Source: Candidatus Omnitrophota bacterium
GTDB lineage: Bacteria; Omnitrophota; Gorgyraeia; Zapsychrales; Fredricksoniimonadaceae
Direction: 5' to 3'
Assembly: GCA_016206745.1 (NCBI GenBank)
Contig: JACQQW010000009.1
Coordinates: 1-5,075, forward strand
Length of the DNA: 5,075 nucleotides
The stretch's first letter is position 1; each line of letters begins with the position of its first letter. Position numbers and translations under genes: made by a program. This document shows positions 1 to 5,075 of the stretch, piece by piece. The notes under the pieces were generated by a model. The model did not search any database and had not been told where the DNA came from. It saw only the letters and a program-made list of their open reading frames with translations.

Positions 1-160
1 CATGACCTGCGGCATACCTTTGCAAGCCAGCTAGTCATGTCTGGCATAGATTTAAATACAGTACGGGAATTATTAGGCCATTTGGACACTAGAGCCAAAT
101 TCCAAAAAGCATCAAGATTTAGATTTATTGCAACATATTGGAAATAAACAACTAACATAG
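1..160 (+). pseudogene. tyrosine recombinase (phage-type integrase), C-terminal remnant, probably broken
   Basis: The gene enters from the left edge, so only the last part of the catalytic domain is visible. Frame 1 reads HDLRHTFAS at residues 1-9, the HxxR box with H1 and R4, then ELLGH at 23-27 with the second conserved histidine H27. In the family the nucleophilic tyrosine falls nine residues after that histidine (position 36 here), but this frame has lysine there. It then runs through unrelated residues to TAA at 145-147. Frame 2 across the same bases reads [20 protein letters not shown] from 89 and stops at TAG 158-160, which resembles the usual tail after YxHL in such integrases. The simplest reading is a small deletion near 88-91 that removed the tyrosine segment and shifted the frame. 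The recombinase assignment is firm. The deletion is inferred, and the upstream part of the gene is not seen. Confidence 0.8.
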
Positions 161-162
161 TT

Positions 163-240
163 CGGGACGTAGCGCAGTTGGATCAGCGCACTTGAATGGG
201 GTTCAAGAGGTCGTGAGTTCAAATCTCACCGTCCCGACCA
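163..240 (+). tRNA. tRNA-Pro, anticodon GGG
   Basis: A full cloverleaf can be drawn by hand. The acceptor stem CGGGACG pairs perfectly with CGTCCCG. The D stem is GCGC/GCGC with a 10-base loop containing GG. The anticodon stem CTTGA/TCAAG closes the 7-base loop ATGGGGT, giving anticodon GGG at 34-36 after U33, with G at 37. The variable loop has five bases (AGGTC), and the T stem GTGAG/CTCAC closes the loop TTCAAAT. A discriminator A and a genome-encoded CCA follow, for 78 bases in total. The C1-G72 pair and A73 are the known identity elements of bacterial tRNA-Pro and agree with the anticodon, which reads CCC and CCU codons. The gene starts 2 bases after the recombinase remnant and ends 18 bases before the PilZ start codon. 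No terminator is visible after it. Confidence 0.97.
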
Positions 241-247
241 TTTTAAA

Positions 248-252
248 AAGGA
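248..252 (+). promoter_or_regulatory. ribosome binding site for the PilZ gene
   Basis: AAGGA lies six bases before the ATG at 259 and supports that start. It occupies the only space between the tRNA CCA end and the coding region, so the gap has a translation signal but no room for a separate terminator plus promoter. Confidence 0.75.
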
Positions 253-258
253 CAAGCC

Positions 259-618
259 ATGGTTGAATCATTTACAAACCGCCGCAAATATGTCCGCATT
301 TACCGTAACTTTATCCTGCTGTACCGTTTAAAAGGGCAGGACAGTATCACGCATGAAATGTCCCAGGTCAATAATATCAGCCGCGGCGGGATTAATTTCA
401 GTTCCACAGTGACTTTGGCCAATGGCAGCGAGTTAAATATTGAACTCAAAACACCTTTCTTAAATGAGAAGGTTGACTTGGAAGGCGTCATTTTGGAATG
501 CAGGGAAAAAATCGTCAATTTGATTTATGAAGTCCGGGTGGAATTTAAAAACGTTTCAGACCAGGCAGGGGACGTGCTGGCAAAAATCGAACAGTATGCC
601 AAGCAACAGGGAATTTAA
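259..618 (+). CDS. single-domain PilZ protein (probable cyclic-di-GMP receptor)
   Basis: This is a 119-residue soluble protein with no signal peptide or membrane segment, made almost entirely of one PilZ domain. The two cyclic-di-GMP binding motifs are intact: RxxxR as R9-K-Y-V-R13 near the N terminus, and N39-I-S41-R-G-G44, which fits the (D/N)x(S/A)xxG motif. The rest alternates beta-strand-like stretches and ends in a predicted helix (about residues 101-117), as in other PilZ folds. PilZ proteins bind cyclic-di-GMP and pass the signal to motility, exopolysaccharide, secretion or other targets; no effector domain shows which one applies here. AAGGA at 248-252 supports the ATG. The gene sits 18 bases after tRNA-Pro and 3 bases before homoserine dehydrogenase, so it appears to be the first protein gene of a biosynthetic operon. 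The link to threonine synthesis is unexplained. The domain call is confident, and ligand binding is inferred from the motifs. Confidence 0.9.
   Translation: MVESFTNRRKYVRIYRNFILLYRLKGQDSITHEMSQVNNISRGGINFSSTVTLANGSELNIELKTPFLNEKVDLEGVILECREKIVNLIYEVRVEFKNVSDQAGDVLAKIEQYAKQQGI
608..613 (+). promoter_or_regulatory. ribosome binding site for homoserine dehydrogenase inside the PilZ 3' end
   Basis: AGGGAA lies eight bases before the ATG at 622 and overlaps the last PilZ codons. The signal is therefore embedded in the preceding gene, which supports co-transcription and possibly coupled translation of the two genes. Confidence 0.6.
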
Positions 619-621
619 TAT

Positions 622-1917
622 ATGGAACGGATCAATATCGGCTTGATTGGTTACGGCATTGTGGGTCAAGGGGTGGTCAAAATCCTCAAAAACCGCCGCA
701 AATTCTTCAAAGACAAATACAAAAAAGATTTTTTTATCAAGACCATCGCTGACCGCAGCATTATCAAAAAACCTTCCCCGGGGTTGGATAATACCGTTTT
801 GACCGCCGACCATCATGTGGTCCTCAATGATAAAGACATCCATATTGTCATTGAGCTCATCGGCGGCATGAGCCCGGCAAAGGACATCATCCTTTCCGCT
901 TTGCGCAACGGCAAACATGTGGTCACGGCCAACAAGGAGTTGCTGGCGACCTGCGGGCAGGAATTGTTCAGGCAGGCCAATGCCGATAACCGCATGATCT
1001 ATTTTGAATCCGCGGTCGGCGCGGGTATTCCCATCATCCGCACCATCACCGAAGGGGTGGCCGGCAATAAATTCAACGGCGTATACGGGATCATTAACGG
1101 GACCTGCAATTTTATCCTGACCGAAATGTCCCGCCGCGGCCTCACGTTCCAGGAAGCGCTCAAAGAAGCGCAGGAAAAAGGGTACGCTGAAAGTAATCCT
1201 ACGCTGGATATCAACGGCATGGACACCGCCCACAAGCTGGCGGTGCTGGTGTTTTTGACCCAGGGTAAATTTGTCAGCGTAAAAGATTTTCATGTTGAAG
1301 GGATCAATCACATTTCACATGACGACATTGAATTTGCCAACACTTTGAATTTGACTATACGGCTGCTGGCCATTGCCAAAAAAATCGGCAATGAATTGGA
1401 CGTGCGCGTGCACCCGACCCTGATTCCCAAAGACCATGGGCTGGCCACGGTCAACGGGGTGGACAATGCCATTTTCCTGGACATGGACCCCATGGGGGAC
1501 GTATTTATCGAAGGCCAGGGCGCCGGGCAGATGACGGCGGCCGCAGGGGTGGTCAGCGATTTGATCAATTTAGGCATCCGTAAAGACGTGCGAATGCCGA
1601 CCTGGATTTTTAATCCCACGGAAGAGCAGCAGGATTTGAATTTGAGGAAGATCGACGCGGTGGAGACCCGTTTTTATATCCGGTTTATGGTGATCGATAA
1701 ACCCGGCGTCCTGTCCATCATCACCGGTGTTTTAGGGCAGCATAATATCAGCATCGCGTCGGTAAATCAAAAGCAGGAGAATAAAGGATCGACCGTGCCT
1801 GTGGTCATGCTGACCCATGTGGCCAATGAACGCGCGGTGCGGGACGCGCTGGAGCAGATCACTCACCTGGCGGTCGTGCGCAGCAAACCGGTGGCGATCC
1901 GGATGGAGAAACTGTAA
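622..1917 (+). CDS. hom: homoserine dehydrogenase with C-terminal ACT domain
   Basis: This enzyme reduces aspartate semialdehyde to homoserine with NAD(P)H, the branch point to threonine and methionine, in the cytoplasm. The 431-residue length is typical of the monofunctional bacterial form. The Rossmann dinucleotide-binding loop is GLIGYGIVGQG at residues 7-17. VVTANKELLA at 100-109 carries the conserved lysine K105. ESAVGAGIPI (129-138) and GIINGTCNFIL (156-166) are family signatures. The catalytic block at about 189-205 contains E190, D196, D201 and K205, which line up at one constant offset with E208, D214, D219 and K223 of yeast Hom6. From about residue 350 an ACT domain begins (FMVIDKPGVLSIITGVL), the usual site of feedback control by threonine. 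No aspartate kinase is fused to it; a separate kinase gene lies downstream. It follows the PilZ gene after 3 bases and precedes threonine synthase by 32 bases. The ATG at 622 is the natural start, since the Rossmann motif begins six residues later. Confidence 0.97.
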   Translation: MERINIGLIGYGIVGQGVVKILKNRRKFFKDKYKKDFFIKTIADRSIIKKPSPGLDNTVLTADHHVVLNDKDIHIVIELIGGMSPAKDIILSALRNGKHVVTANKELLATCGQELFRQANADNRMIYFESAVGAGIPIIRTITEGVAGNKFNGVYGIINGTCNFILTEMSRRGLTFQEALKEAQEKGYAESNPTLDINGMDTAHKLAVLVFLTQGKFVSVKDFHVEGINHISHDDIEFANTLNLTIRLLAIAKKIGNELDVRVHPTLIPKDHGLATVNGVDNAIFLDMDPMGDVFIEGQGAGQMTAAAGVVSDLINLGIRKDVRMPTWIFNPTEEQQDLNLRKIDAVETRFYIRFMVIDKPGVLSIITGVLGQHNISIASVNQKQENKGSTVPVVMLTHVANERAVRDALEQITHLAVVRSKPVAIRMEKL

Positions 1918-1950
1918 GGGGGAGGGAAAAAGGATATGGAGAAATTGTAA
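1903..1950 (+). repeat. imperfect direct repeat of the hom 3' end, 15 bases, copies at 1903-1917 and 1936-1950
   Basis: ATGGAGAAACTGTAA ends the homoserine dehydrogenase gene, and ATGGAGAAATTGTAA recurs 33 bases later, matching at 14 of 15 positions. Both copies encode Met-Glu-Lys-Leu-stop and are in the same frame. The second copy forms a four-codon open frame whose TAA overlaps the threonine synthase ATG as TAATG. Its GGAG (1938-1941) lies eight bases before that ATG and is the best ribosome binding site for it. GGGGGAGGG (1918-1926) stands before the mini-frame. The duplication may have supplied the threonine synthase translation signal, or the mini-frame may couple its translation to the upstream gene. 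Confidence 0.7.
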
Positions 1951-3002
1951 TGCGCTGGACAGGGATCATTGAGCGTTACCGGGAATACTTACCGGTCAAT
2001 GACAAGACTCCGGTGGTGACTTTATATGAAGGCAATACGCCGTTAATTCCAATTAAGCAATTGTCTAAAATAACGGGGTTGCAGGTTTTTATAAAGTATG
2101 AAGGGTTAAATCCCACAGGTTCTTTCAAAGACCGCGGCATGACCATGGCCATTTCCAAGGCCAAAGAAAAAGGGGCCGCAATGGTCATGTGCGCGTCCAC
2201 AGGCAATACTTCCGCTTCCGCAGCCGCTTATGCCGCCGCGGCGGAGATGAAATGTTTTGTTTTGATCCCGGATGGGAACATAGCCATGGGTAAATTGGCC
2301 CAGGCCATGGTCCATAAAGCCAAGGTCATTGCCATTAAGGGAAATTTTGATGATGCCTTTCATTTGGTCAAGGGCATTTCCGCCGATTATCCGGTGGAAC
2401 TGGTCAATTCATTGAACCCTTTTCGCATCGAAGGCCAGAAAACCGCGGCATTTGAAATTTGCGACTTTTTAGGCGATGCGCCGGAATTTCATGCCATCCC
2501 TGTGGGTAATGCCGGCAATATCACCGCTTATTGGAAAGGTTATAAAGAATATAAGTCTGCGGGAAAATCACAGGCATTGCCTAAAATGCTGGGTTTCCAG
2601 GCCGCGGGTGCCGCGCCAATTGTGCATGACCGTATTATTGAACATCCTGAAACGGTAGCGACCGCCATCCGTATCGGTAACCCGGCCAGTTGGAAGGCGG
2701 CCGTGCAGGCCCGGGATGATTCCGGCGGATTGATTGACGCTGTCAGCGACCAGGAAATTTTAGAAGCGTACAAAATATTGGCCGGCGCGGGGATTTTTGT
2801 GGAACCGGCTTCTGCCGCGCCCATAGCAGGGATCCTGAAATTAAATACGCAAGGGTATTTTAAAAACCACGCGGCCCAAAGAATGGTCTGCACAGTAACG
2901 GGACATGGGCTTAAAGACCCCAAGACCGCCATGCAGGATTTGGCCCAACCTGTGGCAGTCCCGGCAGACCGCCAAACGATTTTAAAAATGATCGGCCTAT
3001 GA
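1950..3002 (+). CDS. thrC: threonine synthase (PLP-dependent)
   Basis: This enzyme converts O-phospho-L-homoserine and water to L-threonine and phosphate, the last step of threonine synthesis, in the cytoplasm. The 350-residue length fits the short bacterial type. The N-terminal part has EGNTPLIP at 27-34. The PLP lysine is K60 in NPTGSFKDRGM (54-64). STGNTSAS (83-90) contributes to cofactor and substrate binding. The phosphate-binding glycine loop is PVGNAGNITA at 184-193, and CTVTGHGLKDP at 314-324 carries the threonine that contacts the PLP ring nitrogen in fold-type II enzymes. FVEPASAAP at 283-291 is also characteristic. Related fold II enzymes such as threonine dehydratase are less likely, given these motifs and the neighbouring homoserine dehydrogenase. 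The start follows GGAG at 1938-1941, and the ATG overlaps the TAA of a four-codon frame. The stop overlaps the next start as ATGA, which suggests coupled translation. Confidence 0.96.
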   Translation: MRWTGIIERYREYLPVNDKTPVVTLYEGNTPLIPIKQLSKITGLQVFIKYEGLNPTGSFKDRGMTMAISKAKEKGAAMVMCASTGNTSASAAAYAAAAEMKCFVLIPDGNIAMGKLAQAMVHKAKVIAIKGNFDDAFHLVKGISADYPVELVNSLNPFRIEGQKTAAFEICDFLGDAPEFHAIPVGNAGNITAYWKGYKEYKSAGKSQALPKMLGFQAAGAAPIVHDRIIEHPETVATAIRIGNPASWKAAVQARDDSGGLIDAVSDQEILEAYKILAGAGIFVEPASAAPIAGILKLNTQGYFKNHAAQRMVCTVTGHGLKDPKTAMQDLAQPVAVPADRQTILKMIGL

Positions 3003-3607
3003 AAGTGCTCATCACCTGCGGCCCCACCTGGGTCGCCATTGATGATGTGCGCGTGATCAGCAACCGGTCTACCGGCGCCATGGGGCATGCGATTGCCGGA
3101 GAATTTCGTAAGGCCGGGGCCAGGGTCACTTTGATTGAAGGCCCTGTGACGCACAGCTTGAAGGCCAATGGGATAAAGGTGGTCAAATATCAGTTTTTTG
3201 ATGAATTGGCCCAAGCGCTTAAAGCGGAATGTCAAAAAAATTACGACATCATAATACACGCGGCCGCGGTTTCTGATTTTAAATCCCGGAAGGTATTCAC
3301 AAATAAAATCCATTCCGGCAGGCCTCTTACGTTGACGCTGGTGCCGGCTGAAAAATTGATTGATCATATTAAACCATTGGCGCCTAAATCCCGGCTGGTT
3401 GGTTTTAAACTGGAGTCCGGTATTAATGCCAGGCGCGCGGCCCAGGCGACCAGGGCATTGTTTAGCGGATCGGGCTGTGATTTGGCAGTGGCCAATGCCG
3501 TCGATAAAGGGTACAGGGGTTATATCGTCGACCGAAACGGCGGTATTTTGGCGCAATCATCCAATAAAAACACCCTGGCCCGGCATTTAGTGAGGATTCT
3601 AAAGTGA
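2999..3607 (+). CDS. coaB: stand-alone phosphopantothenate-cysteine ligase domain (CoaB / DFP C-terminal type)
   Basis: CoaB joins cysteine to 4'-phosphopantothenate with CTP (or ATP), the second step of coenzyme A synthesis. Most bacteria carry it fused behind the flavoprotein decarboxylase CoaC. This 202-residue protein is only the ligase half, with no CoaC region in the gene or window. Visible motifs are LITCGPT at 4-10, IDDVRVISNRSTGAMG at 14-29 (N22 aligns with the conserved N of the E. coli enzyme), AAAVSDF at 88-94, K103 in NKIHSG, VGFKLES at 134-140 and LAVANA at 162-167. The lysine cluster usually seen as KxKK is reduced to its first lysine, the glycine pair GGT is GPT, and the usual PDI after it is replaced by AEK. 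It is therefore a divergent member, and activity on another substrate cannot be excluded. Its ATG overlaps the threonine synthase stop (ATGA), and no clear ribosome binding site precedes it, so translation is probably coupled. Family certain; exact function likely. Confidence 0.82.
   Translation: MKVLITCGPTWVAIDDVRVISNRSTGAMGHAIAGEFRKAGARVTLIEGPVTHSLKANGIKVVKYQFFDELAQALKAECQKNYDIIIHAAAVSDFKSRKVFTNKIHSGRPLTLTLVPAEKLIDHIKPLAPKSRLVGFKLESGINARRAAQATRALFSGSGCDLAVANAVDKGYRGYIVDRNGGILAQSSNKNTLARHLVRILK
3592..3596 (+). promoter_or_regulatory. ribosome binding site deciding the GTG start at 3604
   Basis: GAGGA lies inside the last coaB codons, seven bases before the GTG at 3604. The next in-frame ATG is codon 11, which would remove the conserved metal-binding aspartate D9. 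The GTG, overlapping the coaB stop as GTGA, is therefore the real start. Confidence 0.75.
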
Positions 3608-4797
3608 AATATATTGTCCTTGTTCCAGACGGCATGGCGGATGAACCATTGGCGCAGTTAGGCGGCAGGACCCCGCTGGAAGCGGCCGATACCCCCAACA
3701 TGGACCATTTGGCTAAAAACGGGCATTGCGCTTTGGTGCAGACCATTCCTGATAGTTTATCGCCGGGCTCGGACATCGGAAACCTGGCTTTAATGGGTTA
3801 TGATCCGGTCAAAAATTTTTGTGGCCGCGCCGCGTTGGAAGCCGCTAATTTAGGGATTTTAATGGACGTGGATGAAGTTGTTTTCCGCTGCAATTTAGTG
3901 ACCATAGCGGACCACAGCATGGCGGACTATAGCGCCGGACACATTACCAGCGAAGAAGCCGTGATCTTGATTGAATATTTACAACGCGCCATTGATTGGC
4001 CGGACGTGCGTTTTTATCCGGGCAAAGGGTACCGGCATTTGGTGGTGGTCAAAACCATCAGCGTCGAGCGTCTGTTAAAGGTCAAGACCACGCCGCCGCA
4101 TGATATTTTAAATCAGCCCATTAAAAACCATTTACCGTCAGGCCCGCAGTGTGAAATCCTTTTAAACCTGATGGAAAAGTCCAGAAATATTTTAGACAGC
4201 CATCAAATCAATAAAATCCGCGCCGAGTCCGGTGAGAACCCGGCAAACATGATTTGGTTATGGGGACAGGGCAGCCGCCCGGAATTGTCTTCATTTAAAG
4301 AACGCTATCATTTGAGCGGTTGCGTGATTTCCGCGGTGGATTTGGTCAACGGCATGGGCCGTCTGGCCGGACTCAATGTGGTCAATGTTCCCGGTGCCAA
4401 TGGTTACTATGACACGAATTACCGGGGCAAGGCTGAATATGCGCTGGAGTCGCTGAAAAATAATAATTTTGTTTATGTGCATGTGGAAGCCACCGATGAG
4501 GCCGGGCATAACGGGGATTGCAAGGCAAAAATGCAATGCATTGAGCGTTTTGATAAAGAAGTGGTGGGTACTGTTTTAAAGCGTTTGGGCAAAGACGCCA
4601 ATATGCGCATTTTGGTGGCGCCGGACCATCCAACGCCGGTTGCCAAACGCACGCATACGCGGGCCCCCGTGCCTTTTGTCATCTACGGCGGCGGCATTAG
4701 TCCCAATGGCGTTGCGGAATTTTCGGAATCAGCGGCAACCAAGATTGGATTAAAATTCAAAAGCGGTGAAGAGTTGATCAAATACTTTCTGCAGTAA
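3604..4797 (+). CDS. ApgM-family cofactor-independent phosphoglycerate mutase-like protein, proposed homoserine kinase
   Basis: The 397-residue protein belongs to the archaeal-type 2,3-bisphosphoglycerate-independent phosphoglycerate mutase family of the alkaline phosphatase superfamily. The two-metal core is visible: VPDGMAD at 7-13 (D9), SPGSDIGN at 53-60 with S56 as the expected phospho-acceptor serine, [10 protein letters not shown] at 296-305 (D298, H302), APDHPTP at 339-345 (D341, H342) and THTRAPVPF at 350-358 (H351). The region between about 60 and 260 fits the family's inserted domain, and [12 protein letters not shown] (217-228) is another family signature. Two roles are possible: glycolytic 3-/2-phosphoglycerate interconversion, or the homoserine phosphorylation proposed for a subfamily (TIGR02535) found in genomes without ThrB. 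The location between homoserine dehydrogenase, threonine synthase and aspartate kinase favours the second role, by context only. The GTG start overlaps the coaB stop, and two TAA stops in tandem (4795-4800) end the gene. Confidence 0.9.
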   Translation: MKYIVLVPDGMADEPLAQLGGRTPLEAADTPNMDHLAKNGHCALVQTIPDSLSPGSDIGNLALMGYDPVKNFCGRAALEAANLGILMDVDEVVFRCNLVTIADHSMADYSAGHITSEEAVILIEYLQRAIDWPDVRFYPGKGYRHLVVVKTISVERLLKVKTTPPHDILNQPIKNHLPSGPQCEILLNLMEKSRNILDSHQINKIRAESGENPANMIWLWGQGSRPELSSFKERYHLSGCVISAVDLVNGMGRLAGLNVVNVPGANGYYDTNYRGKAEYALESLKNNNFVYVHVEATDEAGHNGDCKAKMQCIERFDKEVVGTVLKRLGKDANMRILVAPDHPTPVAKRTHTRAPVPFVIYGGGISPNGVAEFSESAATKIGLKFKSGEELIKYFLQ

Positions 4798-4800
4798 TAA

Positions 4801-4808
4801 AGGAAGGG
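4801..4808 (+). promoter_or_regulatory. ribosome binding site for aspartate kinase
   Basis: AGGAAGGG ends five bases before the ATG at 4814 and follows the tandem TAA stops of the preceding gene. The 16-base gap between the two genes leaves no room for a terminator or promoter, so the kinase is read from the same transcript. Confidence 0.8.
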
Positions 4809-4813
4809 CGGGA

Positions 4814-5075
4814 ATGGACAAAGAGATCATTGTTCAGAAATTCGGTGGTTCTTCAGTGGCCAATATTGAGCGCATTAAAAACGTGGCCCAAAGGGTGGTG
4901 GCATATAAAAACAAACACATGGACATTGCCGTCGTTGTTTCAGCCCTGGGCGACACCACCGATGAGTTGGAGGCCCTGGCCTTTCAATTAAGCAGCAATC
5001 CGCCGGACCGTGAAATGGACATGCTGCTGTCAACCGGCGAGCAAATTTCCTGCGCCCTGCTGGCCATCGCGATCA
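4814..5075 (+). CDS. lysC: aspartate kinase, N-terminal part (cut by the window edge)
   Basis: Aspartate kinase phosphorylates L-aspartate with ATP, the first step toward lysine, threonine and methionine. Only the first 87 residues are seen; the gene runs off the right end. The nucleotide-binding start KFGGSSVA at 9-16 is the aspartokinase signature, with serine where many members have threonine. [13 protein letters not shown] at 40-52 is the second glycine/serine motif. [10 protein letters not shown] at 70-79 has the conserved glutamate E76, matching the family's LLSTGEQ block. The start is supported by AGGAAGGG at 4801-4808 and by K9 falling at the usual distance from the N terminus. Whether it carries ACT domains, and so whether lysine or threonine inhibits it, lies outside the window. 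Fusion to homoserine dehydrogenase is unlikely because a separate one is present upstream. Confidence 0.95.
   Translation, partial: MDKEIIVQKFGGSSVANIERIKNVAQRVVAYKNKHMDIAVVVSALGDTTDELEALAFQLSSNPPDREMDMLLSTGEQISCALLAIAI

Noticed and set aside
128..158. TTGCAA (128-133) and TAACAT (153-158) as a promoter for the tRNA.
   Set aside because: The spacing is 19 bases, the match is weak, and the start would fall at or inside the tRNA 5' end. AT-rich sequence gives such matches by chance.
241..250. TTTT after the tRNA CCA as a rho-independent terminator.
   Set aside because: No GC-rich hairpin sits directly before it other than the tRNA itself, and the T run is only four bases and followed by A.
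556..1311. Open frame of 251 codons on the minus strand.
   Set aside because: It is antisense to homoserine dehydrogenase and rich in unlikely F/H/D composition, with no domain seen.
1918..1950. The Met-Glu-Lys-Leu frame as an attenuation leader peptide for threonine synthase.
   Set aside because: It has no threonine or isoleucine codon run and no terminator/antiterminator hairpins. Coupling or plain duplication is more likely.
2540..3556. Open frame of 338 codons on the minus strand.
   Set aside because: It lies antisense to threonine synthase and the CoaB gene, both of which have clear family motifs. Its translation shows no recognisable domain, so it is a by-product of their codon bias.
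4795..4813. Possible operon end at the tandem TAA stops before aspartate kinase.
   Set aside because: The 16-base gap has a strong ribosome binding site and no hairpin, so aspartate kinase belongs to the same run.
1..5075. CRISPR arrays, complete insertion sequences, riboswitches or defence genes.
   Set aside because: No regularly spaced repeats, transposase, terminal inverted repeats or folded leader were seen. Coding genes fill nearly the whole window.

Overview
The window is one uninterrupted plus-strand gene run from a bacterium. The genes are tightly packed, with no clear intergenic terminator, and the G+C of the main block looks close to 50%. The lineage cannot be fixed from sequence alone. 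A threonine-pathway cluster with an archaeal-type phosphoglycerate-mutase-like protein, a lone CoaB domain and a PilZ gene at its head would suit an uncultivated Gram-negative-type group such as Omnitrophota or a deltaproteobacterial relative. That placement is a guess.

Layout: positions 1-160 hold the 3' end of a tyrosine recombinase. It appears broken, because the catalytic tyrosine segment is missing and the remaining tail reads in another frame. This stretch is AT-rich (about 37% G+C by hand count). A complete tRNA-Pro(GGG) with encoded CCA lies at 163-240. Eighteen bases later a single-domain PilZ protein begins (259-618). Homoserine dehydrogenase with an ACT domain follows after 3 bases (622-1917). 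Threonine synthase (1950-3002) comes after a 32-base gap that contains a near-copy of the end of the dehydrogenase gene. A stand-alone phosphopantothenate-cysteine ligase (CoaB) domain (2999-3607) overlaps threonine synthase by 4 bases. It in turn overlaps by 4 bases an ApgM-family alkaline-phosphatase-superfamily protein (3604-4797, GTG start). The 5' end of an aspartate kinase (4814 to the window edge) closes the window. No gap without a gene exceeds 35 bases.

How the genes fit together: aspartate kinase opens the aspartate pathway, homoserine dehydrogenase makes homoserine, and threonine synthase makes threonine from O-phosphohomoserine. No classical GHMP-family homoserine kinase (ThrB) is present. 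The ApgM-like protein sits where that kinase would be expected, and a subfamily of ApgM-like proteins has been proposed on genomic context to be the missing homoserine kinase. This is the most interesting functional hypothesis here. The PilZ and CoaB genes are passengers or regulatory partners whose link to threonine synthesis is not obvious. No CRISPR array, complete insertion sequence, riboswitch or wholly new system was seen.
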